A DNA stretch of 64,000 bases from DYMC01 sp035406705 (GCA_964426675.1 CAYRRM010000003.1:96806-160805), one strand, 5' to 3'; positions 8,514 through 17,307 are shown, numbered from the stretch's first letter. Numbers and translations: made by a program. The notes: generated by a model not told the origin, from the letters alone.

Positions 8514-9284
8514 TTATCCAAATCGTCCGGCAATATACTCTTCGGTTTTCTTGTTTTTAGGGTTAGTGAAAATTTCATCGGTTTTATTGTATTCAATTAT
8601 TTTTCCCTCAAAAAAGAAGGCGGTGTAATCAGAGATTCTTGCTGCTTGTTGCAGGTTATGGGTTACTATTACTATCGTATACTGGGTTTTAAGTTCCTGG
8701 ATTAATTCTTCTATTTTCGCCGTTCCAATCGGGTCTATTGCGGAGGTTGGCTCATCCATGAGCAGGACTTCAGGTTCTATAGCTACTGCTCTGGCAATAC
8801 ATAGTCGTTGCTGTTGTCCACCAGACAAAGCCATACCAGGGTTGTTTAATTTATCTTTCACCTCGTCCCATAGAGCGGCTGATCTCAGAGCCTTTTCCAC
8901 TTTTTCAAATATTTCGCTCTTACTGAGTTTGTAATGGAGTCTGAGTCCATAAGCAATATTTTCGAATACACTCATTGGGAATGGGGTTGGTTTTTGAAAG
9001 ATCATTCCGACTTTTCTTCTTAATTCAAGAATGTCCGTAGATGGAGAGAGAATGTTTTCGTTGTCCATAATAACCTTTCCTTCGGCCACCTGTTCCCTGT
9101 AGAGCTCAAAAATTCTGTTATACACTCTCAGATGAGTAGACTTTCCACAACCTGAAGGGCCGATAACGGCTGTTACATTATTTTCATAGATATTTATATT
9201 GTTATTGAACAGGGCCTGCTGTCTTCCATAAAAAAAATTCAGATCTCTAACGGATATTTTTACTTTGCTTTGTTCATCTTGCAT
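8514..9284 (-). CDS. pstB: phosphate ABC transporter ATP-binding protein PstB
   Basis: 256 residues, normal for PstB. Walker A G-P-S-G-C-G-K-S-T is at 42-50, the signature L-S-G-G-Q-Q-Q-R near 155, Walker B V-L-L-M-D-E-P near 175, and the switch His in V-T-H-N near 208. The PstB-specific F-Y-G-x-x-Q-A-L and Q-K-P-T-P-F-P-M-S motifs are present. An ATPase dimer drives phosphate import through PstC-PstA in the inner membrane. The residue after Walker A is His where most PstB proteins have Leu, a mild oddity. The gene begins 2 nt after the pstA stop. Confidence 0.96.
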   Translation of the reverse strand: MQDEQSKVKISVRDLNFFYGRQQALFNNNINIYENNVTAVIGPSGCGKSTHLRVYNRIFELYREQVAEGKVIMDNENILSPSTDILELRRKVGMIFQKPTPFPMSVFENIAYGLRLHYKLSKSEIFEKVEKALRSAALWDEVKDKLNNPGMALSGGQQQRLCIARAVAIEPEVLLMDEPTSAIDPIGTAKIEELIQELKTQYTIVIVTHNLQQAARISDYTAFFFEGKIIEYNKTDEIFTNPKNKKTEEYIAGRFG

Positions 9285-9286
9285 TT

Positions 9287-10159
9287 TTATCTCTTTAACT
9301 CCTTGAAAAAAGTTCTTACTATTAAATTTATAAGTAGAATTGACATGGTGATTATCAATGATGCACCCCAGGCGATTTTGTTTAACCCTTCAAACGGTGA
9401 CATCGCATAATCATTTATTGTAACTGTCAGATTGGCTGTTGGGGACCTGAAGAAATCCCAGAAATGCCACCATACTTCGTTGGGCCAGTAGTAGCTATTC
9501 AGGGCGGTGAAGAGAAGAGGAGCTGTTTCTCCACTTACCCTCGCTATAGCAAGAAGTATACCAGTCATCAAGCCGGTCTTTGATGCTCTGAAGACTATAT
9601 GAATGGTAGTTTTCCATCGTGGTGTGCCGAGAGCCAGAGCAGCTTCTCTTAATGAATTAGGGACAAGACAAAGCATGTCTTCCGTAGTTCTTAGCACGAT
9701 AGGTAGCATTATTATTGCGAGTGCCACAGCACCAGAAAAGCCTGAAAATTTTTTTGTGTTATAAACGATGATGGTATATACAAAAAGTCCTATTATTATA
9801 GAAGGCATTCCCATCATGACATTTGCCGAGAATCTGACAATGTCGGCAATTTTTGAATTTTTACCGAACTCAGATAGAAAAACTCCGCCTAATATTCCGA
9901 TAGGAACGCCGAGCAATGCGGCTACCGTTGTTATCATTGCAGTTCCTAAAATCGCATTTGCCACTCCTCCCTCGTCTCCTAATAAGGTTATTTTGGTAAA
10001 AAAGTTCCAGCTAAATGCGGAAAAACCACGCATAAGAACTACTATGATAATCCAAAACAGGAAAAAAATTCCAGTACAAGCGGCAAGGAAAGAAATGATA
10101 GTGATTAATCTATTAACCAGACGTCGTCTAAAGACAGATTTTTTCTGAGCTTTTCTCAC
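9287..10159 (-). CDS. pstA: phosphate ABC transporter permease PstA
   Basis: 290 residues from a GTG at 10159 with GGAGG 3-4 nt upstream. The frame is open for 109 more codons upstream, but that part overlaps pstC and reads as low-quality sequence. About six membrane helices are seen, with the permease motif E-A-A-L-A-L-G-T-P-R-W-K-T near residue 180, which docks onto PstB. The pair PstC-PstA forms the channel for phosphate. The GTG overlaps the pstC stop (GTGA), the usual sign of translational coupling. Confidence 0.93.
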   Translation of the reverse strand: MRKAQKKSVFRRRLVNRLITIISFLAACTGIFFLFWIIIVVLMRGFSAFSWNFFTKITLLGDEGGVANAILGTAMITTVAALLGVPIGILGGVFLSEFGKNSKIADIVRFSANVMMGMPSIIIGLFVYTIIVYNTKKFSGFSGAVALAIIMLPIVLRTTEDMLCLVPNSLREAALALGTPRWKTTIHIVFRASKTGLMTGILLAIARVSGETAPLLFTALNSYYWPNEVWWHFWDFFRSPTANLTVTINDYAMSPFEGLNKIAWGASLIITMSILLINLIVRTFFKELKR

Positions 10160-11160
10160 AATCCTCCTCCAGATTTTTTTCTTATCCTGTTCAGCCAGAT
10201 TTGAGCCGTTACCTGAATAGAAAAACTGACGATGAAGAGTATTAATCCCAACTCCAGTAGAACGCTTCTGAAAAAAGGTTGTGATACAGCTTCGGAAAAT
10301 TGGCTTGCCAGCGTTGAGGCTATCGTTGTGCCTGGGGCGAGTAGAGAGAATGAAATTTTTTGAGCATTTCCTATTACAAATGTTATTGCCATGGTCTCGC
10401 CTATTGCTCTGCCAAGACCGAAGAAGACCCCACCAAGTATTCCCTGCAAGCCGTAGCGTAAAGTGACATGTCTGGCAACTTCCCATGTTGTCGATCCTAT
10501 TCCGTATGCGGATTCCTTCACAACTGGAGGGACCATTTTAAATATATCCCTGATAATTGCACTTGTAAATGGCAGAACCATAAGCGCCAGAATCAGTCCG
10601 GCGGTAAGGAAACCTATCCCTATTGATGGTCCAGAAAAAAATGGCAAACTTATATGTAAGCCAGTTATATTTGATAGAAAAACCGCGAAAATATCCAGAA
10701 TAGGCTGAACATTTTTTGAAAAAAATGGTTGAATATAATCCTGCATGAATGGTGCGAAGACAAAAAGCCCCCACATTCCATAAATTATACTCGGAATTGC
10801 TGCTAAAAGATCAAGCGCTTCACCTACGACTCTGCCAAGAATAGGATGCGATATTTCTACAAGAAAAAAGGCTATAAAGAGACTTGCAGGAATAGCGATC
10901 ACCATTGCGATTAAGGTGGTAATCAATGTTCCGTAGATACTTTGAAGGGCGCCAAAATCCTGTTTTATAGGATTCCAACTACTTGACCACAGGAGGGAAA
11001 GACCGAACTTTTTGATTGATGGCCAAGAGTTAAGGATTAACTCTATGAACAGAAAAATTAAGACCAGGAAAATCATAAAAGCTGAACAGAGGCAAATTAT
11101 GCGAAAAAATTCGTCTATCGGGTTTTTTCTCATATTTAAACTATTATAATTTTTTTTCAT
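10156..11160 (-). CDS. pstC: phosphate ABC transporter permease PstC
   Basis: 334 residues with about six to eight hydrophobic helices. The coupling motif is K-E-S-A-Y-G-I-G-S-T-T-W-E near residue 215. The early L-L-W-S-S-S-W-N-P segment and G-A-L-Q-S-I-Y-G-T near 70 are characteristic of PstC. A second in-frame ATG nine codons in is possible; neither has a strong binding site. It lies 69 nt downstream of pstS, beyond a terminator hairpin, so it should be expressed at a lower level than pstS. Confidence 0.93.
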   Translation of the reverse strand: MKKNYNSLNMRKNPIDEFFRIICLCSAFMIFLVLIFLFIELILNSWPSIKKFGLSLLWSSSWNPIKQDFGALQSIYGTLITTLIAMVIAIPASLFIAFFLVEISHPILGRVVGEALDLLAAIPSIIYGMWGLFVFAPFMQDYIQPFFSKNVQPILDIFAVFLSNITGLHISLPFFSGPSIGIGFLTAGLILALMVLPFTSAIIRDIFKMVPPVVKESAYGIGSTTWEVARHVTLRYGLQGILGGVFFGLGRAIGETMAITFVIGNAQKISFSLLAPGTTIASTLASQFSEAVSQPFFRSVLLELGLILFIVSFSIQVTAQIWLNRIRKKSGGGL

Positions 11161-11181
11161 TCATAGAGAAAATGGAGCGTC

Positions 11182-11216
11182 AAAAAACGGGTATGGGAGA
11201 TTCTCTCCCAAACCCG
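11182..11216 (-). terminator. intrinsic terminator between pstS and pstC
   Basis: On the minus strand a long imperfect stem (CGGGT and TGGGAGA pairing with TCTCCCA and ACCCG) is followed at once by six Ts, 13 nt after the pstS stop. The distal genes follow directly, so partial read-through is implied. This fits the usual excess of binding protein over membrane components. Confidence 0.85.
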
Positions 11217-11229
11217 CGAAGTTATTTTT

Positions 11230-12270
11230 TTACCAGATAGGCTGTCCATTTGAAGTTATTGACTTTTTCCAGTGTTCACGAACTTTATTAGCGACATTTT
11301 CTGGTATTGGTACATATTTCAACTTCTCAGCAATTGTTTTGCCATTGCTGTAAGCCCAATCAAAGAATGATATCATTTTCTTTGCAAGTTCGGCATCTGG
11401 CTGTTCTTTATGAATTAAGATATATGTTGCTCCCATTATTGGCCAGGTGTTGTCTCCAGGCTGATTGGTTAAAACCATATAGAATCCAGGTGCATTATCC
11501 CAATCGGCATTTGATGCGGCAGCAATGAAAGATTCCATATTTGGTTGAACAAATTTTCCGGCAGCATTTTCAAGTTGGGTGTATGTGAGTTTATTTTCAA
11601 AAGCATAAGACGATTCAACGTAACCAATTGAATATTTTGTTTTCTTTACCATCTGGGCAACTCCGGCATTGGTTTGTCCGCCAACGCCTGTTGGCCATGC
11701 AATTTCCTTGCCACAGCCGGGACCATCATTCCATTCTTTTGAAATTTTTGAAAGATAATTTGTAAAAGTCCAGGTTGTCCCTGAACCGTCGGCTCTGTGA
11801 ACAACTGTTATCTCTTCATCGGGCAATGAAAGTCCATTGTTGATAGAGGTTATTCTCCCATCATTCCAGTTCTTTATCTTTCCGAGAAAAATATCGGCAA
11901 GAACATCTCTTGAAAGTTTCAGTTCACCCGATTTTATACCGGGTAAATTGACTATAATCACGATTCCTCCCATTAGCATAGGGAATTGAATCATTCCGTC
12001 TTTTTCAAGCACTTCCGCTTTTAACGGCTCGTCAGAGGCTCCAAAATTCACCGTCTTTGCCCTTATCTGAGCAAGCCCAGCTCCGGAACCAACCGATTGA
12101 TAATTGATTTTTTGTTTTGTGACGAGGGCATACTCTGCCATCCATTTTTGATAGCAAGGAGCCGGGAATGAAGCGCCAGCACCATTGACATTAGCTGCGA
12201 AAAGCCTGTTTGCGAATGAGAGCGAAAGCAATGCTCCAATTGCCACACTCATAATTTTTTTTAAATTCAT
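11230..12270 (-). CDS. pstS: phosphate ABC transporter substrate-binding protein PstS
   Basis: About 346 residues. A signal peptide (K-K then a hydrophobic stretch, cut near L-F-A/A-N at about residue 26) sends it to the periplasm, where it binds phosphate and hands it to PstC-PstA. Ligand loops are recognisable: G-A-G-A-S-F-P-A-P near 32, Y-Q-S-V-G-S-G-A-G near 58, F-G-A-S-D-E-P near 77, and R-A-D-G-S-G-T-T near 160. A GTG directly precedes the ATG and could also initiate; GGAG lies 6-9 nt upstream. First gene of the Pho operon; PHO-box-like repeats precede it. Confidence 0.95.
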   Translation of the reverse strand: MNLKKIMSVAIGALLSLSFANRLFAANVNGAGASFPAPCYQKWMAEYALVTKQKINYQSVGSGAGLAQIRAKTVNFGASDEPLKAEVLEKDGMIQFPMLMGGIVIIVNLPGIKSGELKLSRDVLADIFLGKIKNWNDGRITSINNGLSLPDEEITVVHRADGSGTTWTFTNYLSKISKEWNDGPGCGKEIAWPTGVGGQTNAGVAQMVKKTKYSIGYVESSYAFENKLTYTQLENAAGKFVQPNMESFIAAASNADWDNAPGFYMVLTNQPGDNTWPIMGATYILIHKEQPDAELAKKMISFFDWAYSNGKTIAEKLKYVPIPENVANKVREHWKKSITSNGQPIW

Positions 12271-12314
12271 CACAATATTCTCCTTTTTTTTTTGTAATTT
12301 AAACTAAGCTTTAA

Positions 12315-12343
12315 TTGTTAGGATTATGTTAGATTGATATTAG
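12315..12343 (-). promoter_or_regulatory. PHO-box-like triple direct repeat upstream of pstS
   Basis: On the gene's strand the heptamers CTAATAT, CTAACAT and CTAACAA start exactly 11 bp apart, separated by 4-bp AT-rich spacers. That 7+4 layout is the PhoB/PhoP binding geometry; the heptamer lies between the E. coli CTGTCAT and the Bacillus TTAACA forms. It is 45 bp from the pstS start. A similar array precedes the gene ending at 14431. Binding is inferred. Confidence 0.7.
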
Positions 12344-12350
12344 TTTTTTA

Positions 12351-12380
12351 ATAATAAAAAAGGGGGGCTTAGCCCCCATT
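12351..12380 (-). terminator. intrinsic terminator after the secretin-like pair
   Basis: A G5/C5 hairpin (GGGGGCT pairing with AGCCCCC) is followed on the minus strand by a T-rich run. It sits 11 nt after the stop of the gene ending at 12391 and separates that operon from pstS. Confidence 0.9.
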
Positions 12381-12390
12381 TTTTCATACT

Positions 12391-14409
12391 TTATGGAAGA
12401 GGATCAAAGCTATTTTTATCCTCGTCGAGGATAAATTGATCAAAACCATATTTGTTTAAACCACCAGATTTCTTGAGTTTCTCCTTTATTTCTGAGATTA
12501 AGGATAGCTCTTCTTGAGTCAGGCTATTTTCAGGCATTACTGTTTTGCAATCAAGGACTGCAACGATTTGATTTTTCTTGGAAACTTCAGATTCACTGGA
12601 AAGTAACCAGCCGAGGATGGGAAGGTCTCCGAGATATGGAACCTTTGCTACACTTCTTACTACTGCGTATTTGTCGATTCCACCAACAACAAGTCTTTCC
12701 CCTTTATTATTTATCATGAACTTATTTTGAACTTCACTTTTTGCTGTTCTTGGATTCCCAGCGTCATCAAAACCTATTAAACTTGTATTATTCATATAAA
12801 CGTCTACAACTGTCATTTCGTCGCTTACGTTTGGAATCATGGAGAGGAAGAAACCATATCCGCTAACGTTAGTTACTCTGGCAAAATCCCTGTAAATAGT
12901 ATCGCTCTGATCCATAGAGAACGAAAGATTTTGCTTTTGCCATTCATATCTATAGACGTAATCGTCTGTTACAACTCCCGTTGTTGGAATAGAGACAGAT
13001 TTTTCAAGTGAAACGCTGCTTAGTCCCTCTACTCGATATCCTATTACTTCGTAATCAAGGTTAGTTTGATTATCTCTTCTGTATCTTACAAGGACTACTC
13101 CCTGTGCACGAGCAGCATCTTCATCAAGTTGAATTCCATAGTAGTATCTATTGCCATCAAACACTCTTGTTATGGTCATATCGCCACGATAAGGGTTTGC
13201 ACCTCCCCCCTGTCCTGCTGGAACAGCCTGATTTTGGAGTGAAATAGTTACATTATTTCCTCTGTCATCCGTAGCCTTAAGGCGATATCTACCTGCATTA
13301 AGCCCGGTAGTATCATCTGCAAAATAATCTGTGTTTCCGTCGTAAATTCTGGCATCTGTTAATTTATAATATCCGAATGTTTCAATATTCTGGATTTTTT
13401 CACCATCTTTAAAACCTGCAATTTTTGTTGTAGTTTCTATAACTCCTTCTTTATTGTTCATTATAGAAAGTTCTCCGCTTGTGATTACGCTTGCTTTTCC
13501 TTTTACTGCAAGGAAATCTAGGAATTTGCTGTTCCAGCGTGGACTGAATTTGAAGAATTGTGTTCTTGTGTCATGAATTGAGGGAGTCTGAGCAATATTT
13601 TTTACGGCGTCCCATCCATTTGTAAATTTTGACCCTATGGAAAAGACATCGGAGCCAGGACCATTTTTCCACGCTTGAAAGTCAACACCAAGAGTTCCAT
13701 CATTTTCATTTGAAAGTTCATATATAGTGTATTTTATTTTTACTTCTGGTGTTGGCAGGTCAAAAACTTTTAGCATATTTTTAATGTTTTTAATGCTATA
13801 TACCGGGACATAGAATAATAAACCATTAAGGCCCGGATCAACGACTACTTTATCTTTTCCTCCGTCGAGTTCTTTGTCATCGTGTGAAATATTCATCCCT
13901 ACTTTCTTGATTTTTTCAGCGAGCCATTTAGCATCGTTATATTTGGGGAAATAAACGAATGATTCCGACCCACTTGAAGAGCTTATATTGGGCTTATCAA
14001 GAATTTCAATCATTTCATCGAAGCCCATTCCATTTTCCTGTTTACCAAAACGATAAGCCTCAGCTGATACAATGATAATTCCTGTACCATCATTGTATTT
14101 TATACATTCAACTTTAGCCCTATCACCTTTTACACTTTCTGATCTCGCAGCTGATCTTAAATATGGACGTAATTCGTATGGGTCGGCGTGTTTCAGAACA
14201 TAAGCTTTTGTAATAATGTCCGGGTCATTTTGATCTTGAGTGATGTATAATTCCTTTGTGTCATCCTTAACATCAATTCTCAGATGTGTTTGCATCTGGC
14301 TTGGTAAAGCATAAGGTGTTGGCGCTGTATTTTTGTCAAATGCAGAGAGTCCTATTGAGAGCAATCCGCCGGCAATTAGGAGAATGTTTTTTACATATAA
14401 TTTTTTCAT
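12391..14409 (-). CDS. secretin-like outer-membrane protein (GspD/PilQ-type C-terminal motif)
   Basis: 672 residues with a signal peptide (cut near L-S-A, residue 23). Residues 55-150 hold a ring-building N-domain pattern (K-A-Y-V-L-K-H-A-D-P, then I-I-V-S-A and an I-E-I-L-D-K-P helix), followed by a second one near 160-240. The C-terminal part ends with V-P-Y-L-G-D-L-P-I-L-G-W-L-L, the beta-lip motif of type II/III and pilus secretins. Secretins form 12-15-mer gates across the outer membrane. No other secretion genes are nearby, so the partner machine is unknown. It follows its paralogue by 21 nt and is probably driven by the same PHO-box-like promoter. The exact secretin class is uncertain. 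Confidence 0.7.
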   Translation of the reverse strand: MKKLYVKNILLIAGGLLSIGLSAFDKNTAPTPYALPSQMQTHLRIDVKDDTKELYITQDQNDPDIITKAYVLKHADPYELRPYLRSAARSESVKGDRAKVECIKYNDGTGIIIVSAEAYRFGKQENGMGFDEMIEILDKPNISSSSGSESFVYFPKYNDAKWLAEKIKKVGMNISHDDKELDGGKDKVVVDPGLNGLLFYVPVYSIKNIKNMLKVFDLPTPEVKIKYTIYELSNENDGTLGVDFQAWKNGPGSDVFSIGSKFTNGWDAVKNIAQTPSIHDTRTQFFKFSPRWNSKFLDFLAVKGKASVITSGELSIMNNKEGVIETTTKIAGFKDGEKIQNIETFGYYKLTDARIYDGNTDYFADDTTGLNAGRYRLKATDDRGNNVTISLQNQAVPAGQGGGANPYRGDMTITRVFDGNRYYYGIQLDEDAARAQGVVLVRYRRDNQTNLDYEVIGYRVEGLSSVSLEKSVSIPTTGVVTDDYVYRYEWQKQNLSFSMDQSDTIYRDFARVTNVSGYGFFLSMIPNVSDEMTVVDVYMNNTSLIGFDDAGNPRTAKSEVQNKFMINNKGERLVVGGIDKYAVVRSVAKVPYLGDLPILGWLLSSESEVSKKNQIVAVLDCKTVMPENSLTQEELSLISEIKEKLKKSGGLNKYGFDQFILDEDKNSFDPLP

Positions 14410-14430
14410 TTTTAAAACTCCTTTTATTTG

Positions 14431-15855
14431 TTATTGGTTACTTTTTTTTACTTCATTTATAGCCATTTCTGTGAGATTAATTAAATTTCCTGCCCATTGT
14501 GAGATATCCATTTTAGGGTCAAGAGGTTTTGTTGAAACTGTAATAAAAACTCTTTTGTAAGAATTTGATTCTACTGTGGAACCAAAGAGATATTTTAAAA
14601 CTGGTATTTCACAGAGCCACGGGATTCCGTTGTTTTGATTTGACTTTTGTTCTTTTGCATAAGATGCGAGGAGTTTTTCTGTTCCGACATCTATGGTTGT
14701 CCAGCCAGTGAAATAATACTGGTCTCTTACATCTGTGCCATCATTTGTTTTCTCTACGGTATCTGATATTTGTAATTCCCAACCGAATTTTGCAGCCACT
14801 ACTTTTTCTTCTGCGTTTAAACCATTAAATGTAATGGTTGGTCTTCTGAGATAGAAATATAATTCAGAACCTGAAGATTTTACGTTTACATTTTGATTTT
14901 TGTCTTTCACAATGCCCTGATAATTTGGTGAGAATTTGATTTTAAATTTTGCTTTACTAAACTTTTTTGCTCCTGGGTCATAGTTAAAATCATTCGTCAC
15001 AGTCAAAATTCCTGAACTTGCGATTTTTGCCTTTCCCTTCTGATTCAATAATCTTAAAAATGTTGCATCGAATTGAGGGGCAACCATAAATCCTCCCCAA
15101 CTGTTAGTTAAGCTTGCGGCAGTATTTATCGAGTTTGTCCAATCGCCGCTATCAATAAATTTTTGAAAATCAAAAAAATCAAATCCTGAAGCAAAAATAT
15201 TTGCCCCTGGACCATTTTTCCAACTTATGTAATCAATTCCAAGTTCCTTAAGATCATCATCACTTACTTCATAAATATTTAATGTCATTTCTATTTGAGG
15301 TATTGGTTTGTCAAAAAACTGGAGATTTTTTACAACGCTGCCTCCATCTGATTTTGAATCTTTCCAATAAACAATATTGTTTTGAAGGTCGACGAAGTGA
15401 TTTCCATCTGAACTACCTACGGTTTTTGCTATGTCTACGAATTCTGAGGCCATTCTATATCTTGGATAGTAAATAGAATTTGTAATGCCGCTTCCATTTA
15501 TTAGAGAGCCATTTTCATCAATTTTGCCAGGTCTATCGAGTTTTGCAATTAAATCGTCTACATAAGGCATCATTTTTTCCCCTGTGCTAACAACGAGGAA
15601 TTGCTGTTTTGTGGGTTTACAATTGAGTCGTTCTACTGATGATTCTGACGAATACCTCATTACTGCACCAAGAACGAAAGGGGTAATATCTACAGCTTTT
15701 ACATGTTTGAGCTCATAGATTTTTGTCGTCATTCGCCTCTGGCCTCTGTCTTCAATTACTTTTAATTCTCTTTTTTCTTGTGCAATGACTGTAGAGGCTA
15801 AAGCCGCTACAAGAATTGCCCTCATTAAGAGTTTCGTCACCATTTTGGGGTTCAT
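14431..15855 (-). CDS. secretin-like exported protein, paralogue of the next gene
   Basis: 474 residues with a signal peptide (cut near V-I-A-Q, residue 26). It repeats the layout of the downstream gene in shorter form: T-K-I-Y-E-L-K-H-V at the first N-domain, L-D-R-P near 90, the shared I-S-W-K-N-G-P-G-A motif near 205 (W-K-N-G-P-G-S in the other protein), and a C-terminal I-P-W-L-C-E-I-P-V-L-K-Y-L-F-G motif. The 'G-D-I-P-x-L-G' lip is degenerate here (C-E-I-P-V-L-K), so it may be a partner or scaffold and not a pore. First gene of the two-gene operon; start has AGGAG 6-7 nt upstream. Confidence 0.6.
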   Translation of the reverse strand: MNPKMVTKLLMRAILVAALASTVIAQEKRELKVIEDRGQRRMTTKIYELKHVKAVDITPFVLGAVMRYSSESSVERLNCKPTKQQFLVVSTGEKMMPYVDDLIAKLDRPGKIDENGSLINGSGITNSIYYPRYRMASEFVDIAKTVGSSDGNHFVDLQNNIVYWKDSKSDGGSVVKNLQFFDKPIPQIEMTLNIYEVSDDDLKELGIDYISWKNGPGANIFASGFDFFDFQKFIDSGDWTNSINTAASLTNSWGGFMVAPQFDATFLRLLNQKGKAKIASSGILTVTNDFNYDPGAKKFSKAKFKIKFSPNYQGIVKDKNQNVNVKSSGSELYFYLRRPTITFNGLNAEEKVVAAKFGWELQISDTVEKTNDGTDVRDQYYFTGWTTIDVGTEKLLASYAKEQKSNQNNGIPWLCEIPVLKYLFGSTVESNSYKRVFITVSTKPLDPKMDISQWAGNLINLTEMAINEVKKSNQ

Positions 15856-15921
15856 TTCTTTTCTCCTTTTTTTCTGATTTTAGAAAATTTGATTTTTAAT
15901 TTGCTTAAAAATAAACTTTGA

Positions 15922-15939
15922 TTATTAGGCGCATGTTAG
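15922..15939 (-). promoter_or_regulatory. PHO-box-like double repeat upstream of the secretin-like pair
   Basis: On the gene's strand CTAACAT and CTAATAA are 11 bp apart. The sequence running on from the last heptamer matches the pstS promoter closely: CTAATAATCAAAGTTTA here against CTAACAATTAAAGCTTA. It lies 67 bp from the start codon of the gene at 15855. Phosphate control of this operon is an inference from that match. Confidence 0.6.
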
Positions 15940-16058
15940 TAAAAAATAAAAAAAAGATTAATTTGAAATTTATGAGGGGATGGGAAAAAGGCTATAGGAT
16001 ATGGTAAATTTACTTTCAATTAGCGTATGTTATTCATTAAAAAAAAATACAATTTTTG

Positions 16059-16091
16059 TCTACTTCTTCAGATCTTTGAAGAAGAAGTAGA
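16059..16091 (-). terminator. possible terminator after the alpha-toroid protein
   Basis: An 11-bp perfect stem (TCTACTTCTTC with GAAGAAGTAGA) lies 16 nt after the stop at 16108. The tail is CAAAAATTG followed by a T run, so the U tract is imperfect. Confidence 0.55.
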
Positions 16092-16107
16092 AACAGAATT
16101 TTTTTTA

Positions 16108-17307
16108 TCAATTCAGATAAGGAGCTAATGCTGCTTCCATTGCAAGTAGGGAATACGCGGTTACAAGTTCTGGTATTGATTCCATCCATCGGCCATGTTT
16201 ATCATTTTTCCAGCTTCCATCTCCTTTCTGTAGTTCGAGAAGTTTCTTTACGAGGTCAACTCTCCAATTGTGAACCTCGCCTTTATCCGTTTTTATAATG
16301 TCTTCTCCAAGTACAGAATGTGCTTTTGCAAATACATTTAGATAGTAAAAGTGGCCTTCTGGTCCCATTCCCGGGTTTTCATCGAGGGTATAATTTTTTG
16401 CCGCCCATTCGACTGCTGCCTGAACTCTTGGGTCATCTTTTGAAAGCTTTGCATAAATCATGCTTTTTAACCCTGCATAAGTCATTGAACCATAAGAGCG
16501 TAAAGTTTTTTTATCTTCGAATTTTAAACTTGCTTTACTTTCATCTGGCTTATAAACGAATCCTCCATAATTTGGATCATTTTTATCTTTTACAACCCAG
16601 ACCTGATCGTTTGATTCAGGCAGATTTTGTAGTCTACTTAAAAAGAGAACAGCGTTTTTCCATGCAAGTTTTGATTTTTCAGCATCTTTTGGATCTTTTG
16701 AATAAGGCTCCTTATCCAAAAATTCAGTAAGATATAAGGCTTCAAGTGCCCACTGAGTGTTTGATAAATCAGGACGACCAGGTCCAGCTGATCCATATCC
16801 AATACCGCCATAAAAAGGATTGTCCTTTGACATGGGAGTATCTGGATTTTCTTCATTACACTGTAACCTAATTAGATATTTACGAGCCTTTTTCATTATT
16901 TCGTAGTCTTCAGGGTTATTTATTACTGCCAATGTTGCCAGGCATACCGCTGTACTGTAATTAGGATAATCTTTTTCTTTACAGATAGATCCGTCAGGGT
17001 TAACAAAACTGAGGATGTATTTTCGAGCTTTCTCAACTGCTGCATCCTTTAATTCAAGATTTTGTTTTGTTTTGCTTTTGTATATAGCCATAGCGCAAAG
17101 CCCTGTAATAGCTGGATGATCACACCATGCTCCATTTTGCATCTGTTTATCAGTAAAAAAATTTACTGCTCGCTGTATTGCGGCATTTGACTCACGGATA
17201 AGAGACTCATCAAAAGGATTGTCCGAAATAGCTTTTTTCTGAATCTCTGCTTCTGAAAAAATTGAAAGAGATAGAGAGAAAAGAGATAATAGTAGAATTT
17301 TTTTCAT
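16108..17307 (-). CDS. exported prenyltransferase/squalene-cyclase-like alpha-toroid protein
   Basis: 399 residues with a signal peptide (residues 1-20, cut near S-E-A). It is built of alpha-alpha hairpin repeats with the Q-x-x-x-G-A-W and G-D-G-S-W hallmarks of the terpenoid-cyclase/prenyltransferase toroid: Q-M-Q-N-G-A-W-C near residue 55, N-P-D-G-S-I near 115, and Q-K-G-D-G-S-W near 365. The catalytic D-x-D-D of true cyclases and the prenyltransferase zinc ligands are not seen, so it is probably not an enzyme of those families. Related toroids also occur in alpha-2-macroglobulins. Function unknown. A smaller exported relative is at 33672-34679. It is divergent from bamA. Confidence 0.65.
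   Translation of the reverse strand: MKKILLLSLFSLSLSIFSEAEIQKKAISDNPFDESLIRESNAAIQRAVNFFTDKQMQNGAWCDHPAITGLCAMAIYKSKTKQNLELKDAAVEKARKYILSFVNPDGSICKEKDYPNYSTAVCLATLAVINNPEDYEIMKKARKYLIRLQCNEENPDTPMSKDNPFYGGIGYGSAGPGRPDLSNTQWALEALYLTEFLDKEPYSKDPKDAEKSKLAWKNAVLFLSRLQNLPESNDQVWVVKDKNDPNYGGFVYKPDESKASLKFEDKKTLRSYGSMTYAGLKSMIYAKLSKDDPRVQAAVEWAAKNYTLDENPGMGPEGHFYYLNVFAKAHSVLGEDIIKTDKGEVHNWRVDLVKKLLELQKGDGSWKNDKHGRWMESIPELVTAYSLLAMEAALAPYLN

Noticed and set aside
8489..8596. N-terminal extension of phoU into pstB
   Set aside because: It overlaps pstB in another frame; the ATG at 8488 has AGGAG at the right distance.
10160..10486. 109-codon N-terminal extension of pstA
   Set aside because: It overlaps pstC in another frame and shows no membrane-protein pattern; the GTG at 10159 has a binding site and overlaps the pstC stop.
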